The translations under genes were made by a program, and so were the position numbers. Source: Peptoniphilus catoniae (lineage in GTDB: Bacteria > Bacillota > Clostridia > Tissierellales > Peptoniphilaceae). From it: a stretch of DNA of 64,000 nucleotides. Location of the stretch: the NCBI RefSeq assembly GCF_901447155.2, contig NZ_LR588419.1:1-64000 (forward strand), in the 5' to 3' direction. Below the pieces are notes generated by a model. The model worked only from the letters and a program-made list of their open reading frames with translations, searched no databases and had not been told where the DNA came from. The first letter of the stretch is position 1, and the number at the start of each line of letters is the position of its first letter. Shown here in pieces: positions 44,118-53,396 of the stretch.

Positions 44118-44173
44118 ATAAAAATAAGCACTTACCTTTAAGGCCCTTAACCTTAAATAGTAGGTGCTTATTC
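44118..44173 (-). terminator. Long intrinsic terminator
   Basis: AATAAGCAC pairs with GTGCTTATT, with inner TTTAAGG/CCTTAAA pairs. A T run (TTTTTATTT) follows on the minus strand, downstream of the flavin reductase gene. Confidence 0.85.
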
Positions 44174-44182
44174 CAAAGTATT

Positions 44183-44695
44183 TTATTTTTTAAGTACCTT
44201 CACTATTCGTCCTATATACATGGTGTGAAAGTCCTTTTCAGGATAATTTTCTTTAATTATACCTTTGTCTACAAAACCCTCTTCTAAAATAGGAGCGGCA
44301 TAAAGCTTCCTGCAAATAAAAACAAGCTCCGCCTCTTTAAAATAAAAAGTTCCTTCGTCAAACTCAGGACTTAGTCCTGATAGCTTTATTTTGTCTTCAT
44401 CTCTACCTGAGTGGGATCCTAAATAGGCAAGGGATTTTTTATAGTCCTTGGAGAAAAAGGACAAGGTGAAAAATTCCTCCCTATCTAAAAACTTCTTAGT
44501 GTATCTTGAAGGTCTTATATAAATACTTACTGCAGGTAGAGAATCGGTCCAGATAGCTCCCATTTGACCCCAACTTGCCGTCATAGTATTATATCCCTTA
44601 TCTTTATTTCCGGCACTTACAAGCATCCAATCCTTTCCTATAAGGGTCATTGGATTAAAACTTAATTCTTCATAAGATATTTCCTTAAAAGACAT
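44183..44695 (-). CDS. Flavin reductase domain protein
   Basis: A 170-residue flavoprotein of the flavin-reductase-like FMN-binding split-barrel family. The segment LVSAGNKDKGYNTMTASWGQMG at about 26-47 is the FMN-phosphate binding loop (NxMTASWG). The ending HTMYIGRIVKVLK is also typical. Members reduce or bind FMN. The physiological role is not clear. AGGAGG site and own terminator. Confidence 0.85.
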   Translation of the reverse strand: MSFKEISYEELSFNPMTLIGKDWMLVSAGNKDKGYNTMTASWGQMGAIWTDSLPAVSIYIRPSRYTKKFLDREEFFTLSFFSKDYKKSLAYLGSHSGRDEDKIKLSGLSPEFDEGTFYFKEAELVFICRKLYAAPILEEGFVDKGIIKENYPEKDFHTMYIGRIVKVLKK

Positions 44696-44714
44696 AATTA
44701 CCTCCTGAAATTTT

Positions 44715-45449
44715 TTAAGACAAAGCTTTTTTTCTTAAACCTCTACCTACATAATATACAGCTAAAAGTCCCAAGTTATAAACTCCCAAAACTATTAAAA
44801 AGTATAAAGGATAAGGCAATTTTAAAAATAAATCTTCCATTATGGGACTTCTCTCCAAGTAAGCATAGTTGGCATCAAAGAATATATTTGTCAGCTTACT
44901 TATAAGTAAAACCCCATTTGCAAATTTAAAAATAAAAGGCAAATCTCTCCTGTCAAAGTCATAGTCTTCCACAAAAATAAAAATTAGAGCCGTCCAAAAA
45001 ATCAAAAAATGAGTTGCAAAAAAATTTATGTACATAGCATGAGGAAATCTATAGTGATAAAGATCGGGAGCAAGCATAGGTAATATTCCTCCTATCAGAC
45101 CCCAATAGACTGTCATAGCTCTAAACTTTTTTGAATTTAATGCTATAGCTATAAACCCTGTATAAAGAGAGGCCCTACAGGTGTATAAAGGAAAGGCCTC
45201 TTTAAAATCCCTTGGCATTATAGCTAAATGAAAGTATAAAAAGGCAGCCTGATCTAAAATTATTCCCACTAGAATAATATATTTAAGTAAACTGTAAAGC
45301 TTTTGATTTTTTTTGATTTTATCCCTGTAAAGGTAAATTAAAATCCCGGGGATAATCATAAGGACCAGCATAAAAATATGCACCTTGCCAAAGGCTTTAA
45401 ATTTAAAATTATCTTCTTTCTTTCTAAAGAAAAACTCCCAAAAATCCAT
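44715..45449 (-). CDS. YwaF/TIGR02206 family membrane protein
   Basis: A 244-residue protein with seven hydrophobic helices. Family marks are FGKVHIFMLVLMIIPG at the start, the helix LYFHLAIMPRDFKEAFPLYTC and the loop GGILPMLAPDLYHYRFPH. Function unknown. It is followed by the flavin reductase gene at 19 bp and probably shares its transcript. Confidence 0.8.
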   Translation of the reverse strand: MDFWEFFFRKKEDNFKFKAFGKVHIFMLVLMIIPGILIYLYRDKIKKNQKLYSLLKYIILVGIILDQAAFLYFHLAIMPRDFKEAFPLYTCRASLYTGFIAIALNSKKFRAMTVYWGLIGGILPMLAPDLYHYRFPHAMYINFFATHFLIFWTALIFIFVEDYDFDRRDLPFIFKFANGVLLISKLTNIFFDANYAYLERSPIMEDLFLKLPYPLYFLIVLGVYNLGLLAVYYVGRGLRKKALS

Positions 45450-45697
45450 AGCAGCTCCTTTTTATTGCCTAATTTTTATATTTATACTTAACTGAAAAAA
45501 TAAATCTTTTCCCAAAATCCTATTTACTTAAAGTTAAGGACAAGAAACTACTTAAAATCCTTTCTTGTACTCTATTTATCTTATTCTTAATACTATACAA
45601 CTAAGGAGATTAAATTAACCACCGAATTTTATTATAACTGTTTGGGTAGCTATTAGTTAGATGTTTTAATTTTATTTTATACCATAAGGAGGTATTT

Positions 45698-46153
45698 ATG
45701 TTTATAAAGGTTGGAGATAAGGCTCCAGGTTTCGACTTAGTAGATCAAAATGCAAATCACATTAAATTGGAGGACTTAAAGGGCAAAAAGGTTTTACTTT
45801 CCTGGCATCCTCTTGCCTTTACCGCAGTGTGTACAGATCAAATGAGGGACCTTGAAAGAAACTATAAAACTTTTGAAGAAAACAATGTTGTGGCTTTAGG
45901 TCTAAGCGTTGACCCTCAACCTGCCAAAAAGGTTTGGGCCTCTTCAATAGGCCTTAGTGATTTAAGTATTCTTTCAGACTTTAAGCCCCTAGGCGAAGTA
46001 TCGAAAGCCTATGGAGTTTTTAGAGAAGAGTCTGGTGCATCTGAAAGGGCAAATGTGCTTATAGATGAAAAGGGAATTGTTATTTGGGCAAAGGACTATG
46101 ACCCTAAAAAATTACCGGATATAAATGAAGTCCTTGAAGAAATAAAAAAATAA
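45698..46153 (+). CDS. Peroxiredoxin (thiol peroxidase, AhpC/TSA family)
   Basis: A 151-residue peroxiredoxin. The peroxidatic Cys is in LSWHPLAFTAVCTDQMRDL (near residue 45). This is the only Cys in the protein, so it must use an outside thiol for recycling (1-Cys mechanism, similar to AhpE). It reduces hydroperoxides. Stands alone behind AAGGAGG. Confidence 0.92.
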   Translation: MFIKVGDKAPGFDLVDQNANHIKLEDLKGKKVLLSWHPLAFTAVCTDQMRDLERNYKTFEENNVVALGLSVDPQPAKKVWASSIGLSDLSILSDFKPLGEVSKAYGVFREESGASERANVLIDEKGIVIWAKDYDPKKLPDINEVLEEIKK

Positions 46154-46162
46154 ATTTTAAGG

Positions 46163-46221
46163 CTAGCGGCCTTTAACTGTTTTTTTAATATCCTCTATCG
46201 GAATGTAGAGGATATTTTTTA
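46163..46221 (+). terminator. Two stem-loops ending the peroxiredoxin gene
   Basis: A first GC-rich hairpin (TTAAGGC/GGCCTTTAA, 46157-46175) with TTTTTTT nearby, then a strong one, AATATCCTCTA/TAGAGGATATT (46187-46216) with TTTTT. Confidence 0.8.
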
Positions 46222-46326
46222 TTAAAGCCTTTAATAAATATATAATTTGAAATTTTAAACAGCTCCACGACAAATAGTCTTTTAAAAATTATTTTGATTT
46301 ATTAAGTTTTTAAATTTTTAACTCCA

Positions 46327-46354
46327 TTGACAAGTTATAATCCTGTGATAGAAT
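46327..46354 (+). promoter_or_regulatory. Promoter of the CDF exporter gene
   Basis: TTGACA (46327-46332), 16-bp spacer, TAGAAT (46349-46354). The start codon lies about 60 bases downstream. Confidence 0.75.
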
Positions 46355-46415
46355 GTAGTTTATGTTTATCAATTAGCGCGTATTATTGATAATAATATTC
46401 AAAGGAGAGATAATA

Positions 46416-47330
46416 TTGGAAAATAGAAATCAAGATTTAAAAGAAGGTATAATCCTTTCCATGTGGACCTTTGCTATAAACTTTGGTCTTGGACTTATAA
46501 AGGTAATAGCAGGACTTATAGGATCTTCAAGTGCCATGATGGCTGACGGAATGCACTCATTTTCAGATTGTGTTACTACTGTTGCCGTAATATTCGGTCT
46601 TAAAATTTCAGCCAAAGATGCAGATAAGGGACACCCTTATGGCCATGAGAAATTTGAACTTGTCTTTGCAAAAGTATTAAGTGTTATTTTATTTGCAACA
46701 GCTTTAAAAATAGGCTATGACGCAGTTTCAGTTATAAAAAATAATTCATATTCAGTTCCTGGACTTCTTCCCCTTGGAGCTGCTTTAGTTTCAATTTTAA
46801 CTAAGGAGATAATGTATAGAGTAACTATTAAAAAAGCTCGTAAAATTAAATCCGTATCTATGGAAGCTGACGCTTGGCACCACCGTTCAGATGCCCTTTC
46901 ATCTGTAGGCGCCTTTTTCGGTATTATGGGAGCAAGATTAGGTTTCCCTATTCTTGACCCTATAACAGGTATACTTGTTTCTCTTATAGTTATGAAGGTT
47001 GGAATTGATCTTTATATGCAAAGTGTCAACGGTCTTGTAGATGAGTCTGCAGGAGATGAGGTTGAAAAGGAAATTGTAAAACTTGCATCTTCAGTACCCG
47101 GGGTTGTTAGTGTGGCAAATCTTAGAACAAGAACTTTCGGTTCAGCAGTTTATGCAGATATAGCTGTAAGAGTTGACGGAGATATAAGCGTTACTGAAGG
47201 ACATGATATATCTACACAGGTTCATAACAAGGTTGAACATAACATGAACAACATAAAACATATTATGATTCACATTGAACCTGCCGATGAAAAACATACT
47301 TCAAAAATAACAAATGAAAGTTTTTCTTAG
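46416..47330 (+). CDS. Cation diffusion facilitator (CDF) metal exporter
   Basis: A 304-residue CDF protein with six helices (about 15-215) and a C-terminal cytoplasmic domain. The metal sites are seen: HSFSDCVTT-type in MADGMHSFSDCVTT, HPYGHEKFE, and the second His/Asp pair AWHHRSDALSSVG. Probably exports Zn2+, Fe2+, Mn2+ or Cd2+. The start codon is TTG behind AAAGGAGAG. Another TTG 30 bases upstream lies before the ribosome site and is rejected. Confidence 0.92.
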   Translation: MENRNQDLKEGIILSMWTFAINFGLGLIKVIAGLIGSSSAMMADGMHSFSDCVTTVAVIFGLKISAKDADKGHPYGHEKFELVFAKVLSVILFATALKIGYDAVSVIKNNSYSVPGLLPLGAALVSILTKEIMYRVTIKKARKIKSVSMEADAWHHRSDALSSVGAFFGIMGARLGFPILDPITGILVSLIVMKVGIDLYMQSVNGLVDESAGDEVEKEIVKLASSVPGVVSVANLRTRTFGSAVYADIAVRVDGDISVTEGHDISTQVHNKVEHNMNNIKHIMIHIEPADEKHTSKITNESFS

Positions 47331-47390
47331 AAGTATATTCTAATTAATTTTAGAATATTTATAATTTAATAGATTTTTAAGTCTGAAATT

Positions 47391-47446
47391 AAAAAAAGCG
47401 GCTGCAATTTTGAAAATCACTTCGAAATTGCAACCGCTTTTTTTAT
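47391..47446. terminator. Bidirectional intrinsic terminator
   Basis: AAAAAAAGCGG...GCAATTT pairs with AAATTGC...CCGCTTTTTTT around a short loop. It serves the CDF and DUF1361 genes. Confidence 0.9.
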
Positions 47447-47466
47447 TATAAAATTTTAAATATTAA

Positions 47467-48117
47467 CTATTCGGACTTAAGATTTGCAAAAAGCAAAATT
47501 ATAAAAAAATGAATGCCTGCAAAGGTAGCAATAAGATAGTAGTCATTTATACTTATATCTTCCATAACCTTGGTAACAATTTCTACAAGCTTAAATACAT
47601 CCCAAGAGTTAAATCTTAAAAACCTTCCTATATAAAGGGCAACTCCCGTAATTAAAGACATAAGAACCAAAATTATAAGCTCGGCAAACTTGTAGCCATA
47701 GCATTTAATGGTCTTAAGTATATTTATAAAGGTTTCAAAGGCAAGAACCATTGAAAGAGTAATCATCCCTGTATCAACTGCAAGCTTAATCCAGTTTAAA
47801 TAGTTCATATTGTAGGAAACCTTGCCGGCGGATTTAATTACATAATAGTTGGCCGTGTTTATATGTATAAAGTCAGTAAACATATAGATACAATTCGGAT
47901 AAAAGGCAAGGGTGGCTAAAAAACTTAAAATAGTTATAAGAACGCTCTTTTTTATCTTTGCAAAATTTGAAAGAATATAAGCTACAAAGCTTAAGCCTCC
48001 ATTATAAATAAGGTAGTATCTGTTTAAGTTAAAGTAAACTATTATTCCACTTAGGCCTATATAGAAAATTATATAAATTATTATTTTTTTTAAATTTTTT
48101 ACAGATGAATTGTTCAT
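47467..48117 (-). CDS. DUF1361 family membrane protein
   Basis: A 216-residue integral membrane protein with about seven helices. DUF1361 features are AFYPNCIYMFTDFIHI in a loop and VALYIGRFLRFNSWDVF near the end. The family has no known function. In this family the RFxRWNSWD motif is nearly invariant and is kept here. The ATG at 48117 follows GGAGATTTT; the open frame goes on to 48147 without a ribosome site. Confidence 0.85.
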   Translation of the reverse strand: MNNSSVKNLKKIIIYIIFYIGLSGIIVYFNLNRYYLIYNGGLSFVAYILSNFAKIKKSVLITILSFLATLAFYPNCIYMFTDFIHINTANYYVIKSAGKVSYNMNYLNWIKLAVDTGMITLSMVLAFETFINILKTIKCYGYKFAELIILVLMSLITGVALYIGRFLRFNSWDVFKLVEIVTKVMEDISINDYYLIATFAGIHFFIILLFANLKSE

Positions 48118-48181
48118 AAAATCTCCTCTCTTGTATTTTAAAAGCAAGAAAGCCTTTAGTCAACAAAATTTAAGAGCCCGA

Positions 48182-50065
48182 CTAATCGGACTCTTCAAAT
48201 CCTCCTGTATATAATTTGTAGTAAACTCCCTTTTGCCTTAGAAGATCTTCATGATCTCCTCTTTCTATTATCCTACCCTTTGACAAAACGATTATGGCAT
48301 CTGCATTTTTTACTGTAGAAAGTCTATGGGCAATAACAAAGGTAGTTCTTCCCTTCATAACCTGGTCCATAGATTCCTGAACCAGCCTTTCAGTACGAGA
48401 GTCTATACTTGATGTTGCCTCGTCAAGTATAAGCACCGGCGGGTCATAAATCTCCGCCCTTGATATTGATAAAAGTTGAGCCTGACCTTGGGATATGTCT
48501 AAGTTGCTACCAGATATTTCAGTTTCATAGCCTTGAGGCAAAATTCTTATAAAGTCATCAGCCTGACACTTTTTAGCAGATTCTATAATTGTCCTTTCAT
48601 CTACCTCTCCCTTACCATAGGCAAGGTTATAATTAATCGTTCCGGAAAATAAATTGGTATCCTGTAAAACTACACCTAAGGATCTTCTTAAATCATACTT
48701 TTTTATATCCCTAATGTCTATTCCGTCATAGCTTATAGTGCCTGAATCTATTTCATAAAACCTGTTAATTAAATTTGTAATAGTCGTCTTTCCGGCACCT
48801 GTTTCTCCAACAAGGGCAATTTTTTGTCCGGGCTTTGCATAAAGGGAGATATTATTAAGAACCATATTTTTACCGTCATAGGAAAAGGAAACATTATCGA
48901 ACCTTATATCTCCTTTAAGCTCCGTTAAGCTGTTATCCTTAGAATTTTTCCAGGCAAAGAGACCCTTGTCTTCATCGCATTCCACTAAATCTCCATTAAT
49001 CCTGCAAGCTCTTGTCAAGGTAACAAAGCCTTCATCGCCTTCAGATTCTTCATTAAGCATTTCAAAAATACGAATACATCCTCCAAGGGCACTTGCCACT
49101 TGATTCATTTGTTGAGATATATTTCTTATGGGACCTCCAAAGTTTTTAGAAAGCTGAAGAAAGGATGCAATGGTACCTACAGTTATGCCGAACATATTAT
49201 TTATTGCAAGAAGTCCTCCCACTATTGCCAAAAAAGCATATTGCATATTGCCTATATTAAAAACTATAGGTATTAAAAACAAGGAGTATCTGTTAGCCAA
49301 GGTAGTGTTTTTGGCAAGCTCATTGTTTATTTTTTTAAAGTCCTTAATTGTATCCTCTTCATGTGAGAAAACCTTAATAACTTTTTGTCCGTCTATTGTT
49401 TCTTCAACAAAGCCGTTCTGCTTTCCCAAGGATGTCTGAAGCTTTAAATAGTACTCGGAAGATTTACCCCCTACTGTATTTAAGGTATAGAGTAAAATCG
49501 CCATAGACACTACTACTACAAGAAATAAAACAGGAGAAGCTATTATCATAGCAACAACTACAGCAATTATAATTACCAAAGATGAAAGCAAACTTGGAAA
49601 AGTATTGGACATTAACTGCTGCAGGGTATTTATATCATTGGTATAAATACTCATAATATCTCCATGAGACCTTCTGTCAAAATAGGAAATAGGAAGAGTC
49701 TGCATGTGAGTAAAAATTCTCGTTCTTAAATCCTTTAAGATGTTTTCTGATATATCCACCATCATTCTTGAATAGACTATAGATGCTGCTACTCCACTTA
49801 AATAAATAAAACCGAACTTTATTAAAAGATTTATAAGGGGTCTATAATCAGCTACAGCCTGAGTCATCATTGGAGTGATGTGATCGTCAATAAGTATTTT
49901 TAAAAATATGGATGGTAAAATTCCTACAAAGCCTGACCAAATAACTAAGACTATTATTAGGATAAACTTGAAGCCTGACTCCTTAAAAAACAAATCTAAT
50001 ATTTTTTTAATGGCCTTTCGATTTTCAGGAGATGTGATTTTTGCCTTATTTTTATTTTTGCTCAT
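48182..50065 (-). CDS. Heterodimeric ABC exporter subunit B
   Basis: A 627-residue exporter with an N-terminal membrane domain (about 30-330) and a C-terminal ATPase. Walker A is GETGAGKTT, the signature is SGSNLDISQGQAQLLSISRA and Walker B VLILDEATSSIDS. The signature is degenerate (ISQGQ rather than LSGGQ), but Glu after Walker B is present, so this half keeps the catalytic Glu. An extra 35-residue insertion with Cys (about 355-390, TRACRINGDLVECDEDK) lies before the ATPase. It starts inside the end of the partner gene, with AAGGAGGAG as ribosome site. Likely a drug or lipid exporter. Confidence 0.9.
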   Translation of the reverse strand: MSKNKNKAKITSPENRKAIKKILDLFFKESGFKFILIIVLVIWSGFVGILPSIFLKILIDDHITPMMTQAVADYRPLINLLIKFGFIYLSGVAASIVYSRMMVDISENILKDLRTRIFTHMQTLPISYFDRRSHGDIMSIYTNDINTLQQLMSNTFPSLLSSLVIIIAVVVAMIIASPVLFLVVVVSMAILLYTLNTVGGKSSEYYLKLQTSLGKQNGFVEETIDGQKVIKVFSHEEDTIKDFKKINNELAKNTTLANRYSLFLIPIVFNIGNMQYAFLAIVGGLLAINNMFGITVGTIASFLQLSKNFGGPIRNISQQMNQVASALGGCIRIFEMLNEESEGDEGFVTLTRACRINGDLVECDEDKGLFAWKNSKDNSLTELKGDIRFDNVSFSYDGKNMVLNNISLYAKPGQKIALVGETGAGKTTITNLINRFYEIDSGTISYDGIDIRDIKKYDLRRSLGVVLQDTNLFSGTINYNLAYGKGEVDERTIIESAKKCQADDFIRILPQGYETEISGSNLDISQGQAQLLSISRAEIYDPPVLILDEATSSIDSRTERLVQESMDQVMKGRTTFVIAHRLSTVKNADAIIVLSKGRIIERGDHEDLLRQKGVYYKLYTGGFEESD

Positions 50066-51791
50066 CAAAATCTCCTCCTTCTCTTTGGGTTTCATTAATA
50101 TCCTTATAAATTGCGCTGATTCTTAAAAGCTCATCATGACTTCCTATATCGACTATCTCTCCCTTATCCATTACAATAATATAATCACAGTCCTTAATGG
50201 ACTTTATCCTTTGAGATATAATGATTCTTGTCATATCAGGCCTATCTTTATTAAGAGCCTTTATTATGTTGCCTTCAGTTTGAGTATCAAGGGCTGATGT
50301 AGAGTCATCTAAAATCAATATTTTAGGATTCTTTAAAAGGGCTCTGGCAATACAAAGCCTTTGCCTCTGTCCACCTGAAAAGTTTGTACCTCCCCTTTCA
50401 ACATGGGTATCATAAGCTTCTTTATTTTCCATTATAAAGCTGTCGGCTTGGGCTATCTTAGCAACCTCCCTAACCCTTTCAAGGGAAGCCTCCTTATCTC
50501 CCCAGCGAAGGTTTTCTATAACACTTCCTGTAAAAAGTTGATTTTTTTGTAAAACTACCGCTACTTGGTCCCTAAGGGCTTTTAAATTATACTCCCTTAC
50601 ATTAATTCCTCCTACCTTAACTTCACCTGAAAAGCTGTCGTAAAGTCTTGGAATAAGATTTACAAGAGATGTTTTTCCTGAACCTGTAGGGCCTATAATA
50701 CCAACCTTGTCTCCGGACTTTATCCTAAGATTGATATTTTCCAAAACACACTTGTCCTTCTTATGAGCATAAGAAAAGCTTACCTTGTCAAATTCTATTT
50801 CACCATTTTCAACTGTTTTGATTCCCTTTAAATTTAAGTCCATGGAAGGTTTATGATTTAAGACTTCAACTATACGATCCACACTGTTTTTTGAAATTAC
50901 AATTTGAATAAGAACAAAGGACAGCATCATTAAGGAAATTTGAATTTGTATGGCGTAGGTAATCATACTTAAAAGCTGGCCTGTCATTAAGGTATCCTGT
51001 AGAATAAACCTGGTGCCCAACCAAGCTATAATAAGTGTAATAAGGTACATGCAAAGCTGCATAAGAGGATTGGCAAGTGCCATAAGCTTAGATGCCCTTA
51101 CATTGTATTTATATAGGTTATAAGAAACCTCGTTAAACTTATCCACTTCATGATCCATTTTGTTAAAGCTTTTAACAACTCTTATAGCTGAAAGGTTTTC
51201 TGAAACCTGTGTATTTAATTTATCTATTGTTTCAAAAATAATTTTAAAAATCGGACTTACCTGAGAAAAAATATAAAATATTCCAAGACCTATAATAGGA
51301 AAAATAATTACATAATTTACTGCCAAGTCCGGTTGAATTTTAAGAGCCATAAACATGGCGAAGACTATCATAAGAGGTGCCCTTATGGCAAGCCTTGTAC
51401 TCATTTGAAAGGCGACTTGTACGTTTTGCACATCAGTAGACATTCTTGTCATTAAGCTTCCAGTTGAAAACTTTTCAATGTCTTCAAAGGCAAAGTCTTG
51501 AATTTTTTCGTAAATGGCAAGTCTTAAATTTTTTGCAAAACCTGCAGAGGCCTTTGTTGCAAAATAACCTGATGCAATTCCCGTTGCCAGTGCTACAAGA
51601 ACTGCAAGAACAAGTAAAACTCCTATTTTTATAACATCACTTTGAGAAGATAATTTTATTCCTCTATCTATAATTAAACTCATAAGATAAGGTATAAGTA
51701 TATCCATAAAAACTTCTATAACTACAAATAAAGGCGACGCCAAAGCGTACTTTTTATATTCCTTTACATAAGATAAAATTTTTTTAATCAT
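50052..51791 (-). CDS. Heterodimeric ABC exporter subunit A
   Basis: A 579-residue exporter half with six helices (about 15-300) and an ATPase. Walker A GPTGSGKTS, signature GGTNFSGGQRQRLCIARAL (canonical), and Walker B ILILDDSTSALDT has Asp instead of the catalytic Glu. That is the standard asymmetry of heterodimeric exporters such as BmrCD or TM287/288. Overlaps the partner gene by 14 bases. Confidence 0.92.
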   Translation of the reverse strand: MIKKILSYVKEYKKYALASPLFVVIEVFMDILIPYLMSLIIDRGIKLSSQSDVIKIGVLLVLAVLVALATGIASGYFATKASAGFAKNLRLAIYEKIQDFAFEDIEKFSTGSLMTRMSTDVQNVQVAFQMSTRLAIRAPLMIVFAMFMALKIQPDLAVNYVIIFPIIGLGIFYIFSQVSPIFKIIFETIDKLNTQVSENLSAIRVVKSFNKMDHEVDKFNEVSYNLYKYNVRASKLMALANPLMQLCMYLITLIIAWLGTRFILQDTLMTGQLLSMITYAIQIQISLMMLSFVLIQIVISKNSVDRIVEVLNHKPSMDLNLKGIKTVENGEIEFDKVSFSYAHKKDKCVLENINLRIKSGDKVGIIGPTGSGKTSLVNLIPRLYDSFSGEVKVGGINVREYNLKALRDQVAVVLQKNQLFTGSVIENLRWGDKEASLERVREVAKIAQADSFIMENKEAYDTHVERGGTNFSGGQRQRLCIARALLKNPKILILDDSTSALDTQTEGNIIKALNKDRPDMTRIIISQRIKSIKDCDYIIVMDKGEIVDIGSHDELLRISAIYKDINETQREGGDFDEQK

Positions 51792-51889
51792 AGCCCACCC
51801 TGTTTATTAATGATAATATGTTTATAATGAGTATAATTATATCACTAAGAAAAGTTTTATTCAGAAACTCGAAACAACAAGGAGATGCA

Positions 51890-52405
51890 ATGGAAAGATT
51901 TATTTTAGATACTATAGCCAAATCAACAAACATCGTTTTTAATAACTTTGCAATAGCCTTACACCTTTTAGGCACAGCCGGCATTGCCTTTGTAGTACTT
52001 GGACTTATTCTTATTATTAAAAAGGAAACAAGGCCTATGGGTTTTCATATAATACTTTCATTAATCCTTTGCCTGGTATTTGGAAATATAATTTTAAAAC
52101 CTTCCCTTGCAAGAACAAGACCCTTTATTAAATATAAAAAACCTATTTTAATAAGTCCTCCCAAGGATTATTCCTTTCCCTCAGGACATACCTATGCATC
52201 CTTTGCAACGGCTTTTTCAATTAGAAGCTACAATAAAAGCTTTTCAAATTTTATGCTTATACTGGCATCACTTTTTGCCTTTTCAAGACTCTACCTTTAT
52301 GTGCACTACCCTACAGATATTTTAGGAGGTATAGTCCTCGGCTATATATGCTCAAAGCTTTCCGAAAAGATTATAAAAAAGTTTTTTAGTAAGAAAAGCT
52401 TCTAA
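51890..52405 (+). CDS. PAP2-family phosphatase
   Basis: A 171-residue membrane phosphatase with all three motifs: KPSLARTRPF, FPSGHTYASF and SRLYLYVHYPTDILGG. It probably dephosphorylates undecaprenyl diphosphate or phosphatidylglycerol phosphate. The frame is open from 51818 but the ATG at 51890 behind AAGGAGATG is the natural start. Divergent from the ABC exporter operon. Confidence 0.92.
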   Translation: MERFILDTIAKSTNIVFNNFAIALHLLGTAGIAFVVLGLILIIKKETRPMGFHIILSLILCLVFGNIILKPSLARTRPFIKYKKPILISPPKDYSFPSGHTYASFATAFSIRSYNKSFSNFMLILASLFAFSRLYLYVHYPTDILGGIVLGYICSKLSEKIIKKFFSKKSF

Positions 52406-52423
52406 CTATATTCTTACTTTAAG

Positions 52424-52446
52424 TTTACATAAATTTTACATTTACA
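52424..52446 (+). promoter_or_regulatory. Pho-box-like direct repeats before ppx-ppk1
   Basis: TTTACA occurs at 52424, 52435 and 52441. The first two are 11 bp apart, as in PhoP/PhoB sites with TTAACA-type hexamers at one helical turn. The position just upstream of polyphosphate genes fits phosphate control. AT-rich sequence makes chance copies possible. Confidence 0.45.
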
Positions 52447-52475
52447 TGATATAAATTATAGGACAGGAGGATTCC

Positions 52476-53396
52476 ATGGAAGGCAACAAAATGTACGGAG
52501 TTATAGATATAGGCTCAAACACTGTTAGGTTTAATATATACAAGGACAATAAAAACAAGTATAGGGTTGTATCAGGCAAAAAAACTTTTGCCGGTTTAAG
52601 CTCCTATGTAGAAGATAATCTAATGACAGAAGCGGGTATAAATAAAGTTATCAAGATCCTTAACAAGTTTAAAAAAACTATTTCAGATCTTAATATTAAG
52701 GAATACTATATTTTCGCCACTGCTGCAATTAGAAATGTAGACAATTCAACTGATGTTCTTAGTCGAATTAGAGAAGAAACGGGACTTGATGTTACTCTTC
52801 TTAGTGGAAAAATGGAAGGATTTTGTGATTTTTTAGGTCTTAGTATAGATATTGACATTGAAGAAGGATATATAATTGATATAGGCGGTGGCTCCACAGA
52901 AATAATTTTAGTAAATCAATCTGAATACGTGGACTCTGTAAGTATACCTGAGGGTTCCCTATCCTTATTTAAAAAATATGTATCCGGAGTTATTCCCACT
53001 ATGGAAAACTATTACGAAATTGAATCTCACATTACCAAGCTCCTTAAAGACTATCCCATACCTATGGTTAAAACAGTTAACCTTTACGGAATAGGGGGAA
53101 CTGTTCGTGCAACAGGTAATATATCCCAGGAATTTTTTAGTAAATACACAAACAGGCACATTAACCTAAATGAAGTGGACGAACTTATAGTAAGATTTAT
53201 TAAAAATGATCCTAGGCTTTTAAGAACCACCCTACAGGTAACTCCTGAACGTATTCACACACAGGTTCCCGGTATGATTATTTTAAAAAGAGTTATGAGA
53301 ATGTTTAATATAGGAGAAATTGACATATCTAAAAACGGAGTTAAGGAAGGTTACCTTTACTTAAAACAAAAGGAGATAAAGGATAATGGATTTTAG
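52476..53396 (+). CDS. ppx: Exopolyphosphatase (Ppx/GppA family)
   Basis: A 306-residue member of the ASKHA fold. N-terminal phosphate loop MYGVIDIGSNTVRF and second loop YIIDIGGGSTEIILV near residue 130. ATAAIRNVDNS carries the conserved Arg. It hydrolyses the ends of polyphosphate (or guanosine pentaphosphate). It is a short form, lacking the C-terminal HD domain of E. coli Ppx. It overlaps ppk1 by 11 bases. Confidence 0.92.
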   Translation: MEGNKMYGVIDIGSNTVRFNIYKDNKNKYRVVSGKKTFAGLSSYVEDNLMTEAGINKVIKILNKFKKTISDLNIKEYYIFATAAIRNVDNSTDVLSRIREETGLDVTLLSGKMEGFCDFLGLSIDIDIEEGYIIDIGGGSTEIILVNQSEYVDSVSIPEGSLSLFKKYVSGVIPTMENYYEIESHITKLLKDYPIPMVKTVNLYGIGGTVRATGNISQEFFSKYTNRHINLNEVDELIVRFIKNDPRLLRTTLQVTPERIHTQVPGMIILKRVMRMFNIGEIDISKNGVKEGYLYLKQKEIKDNGF

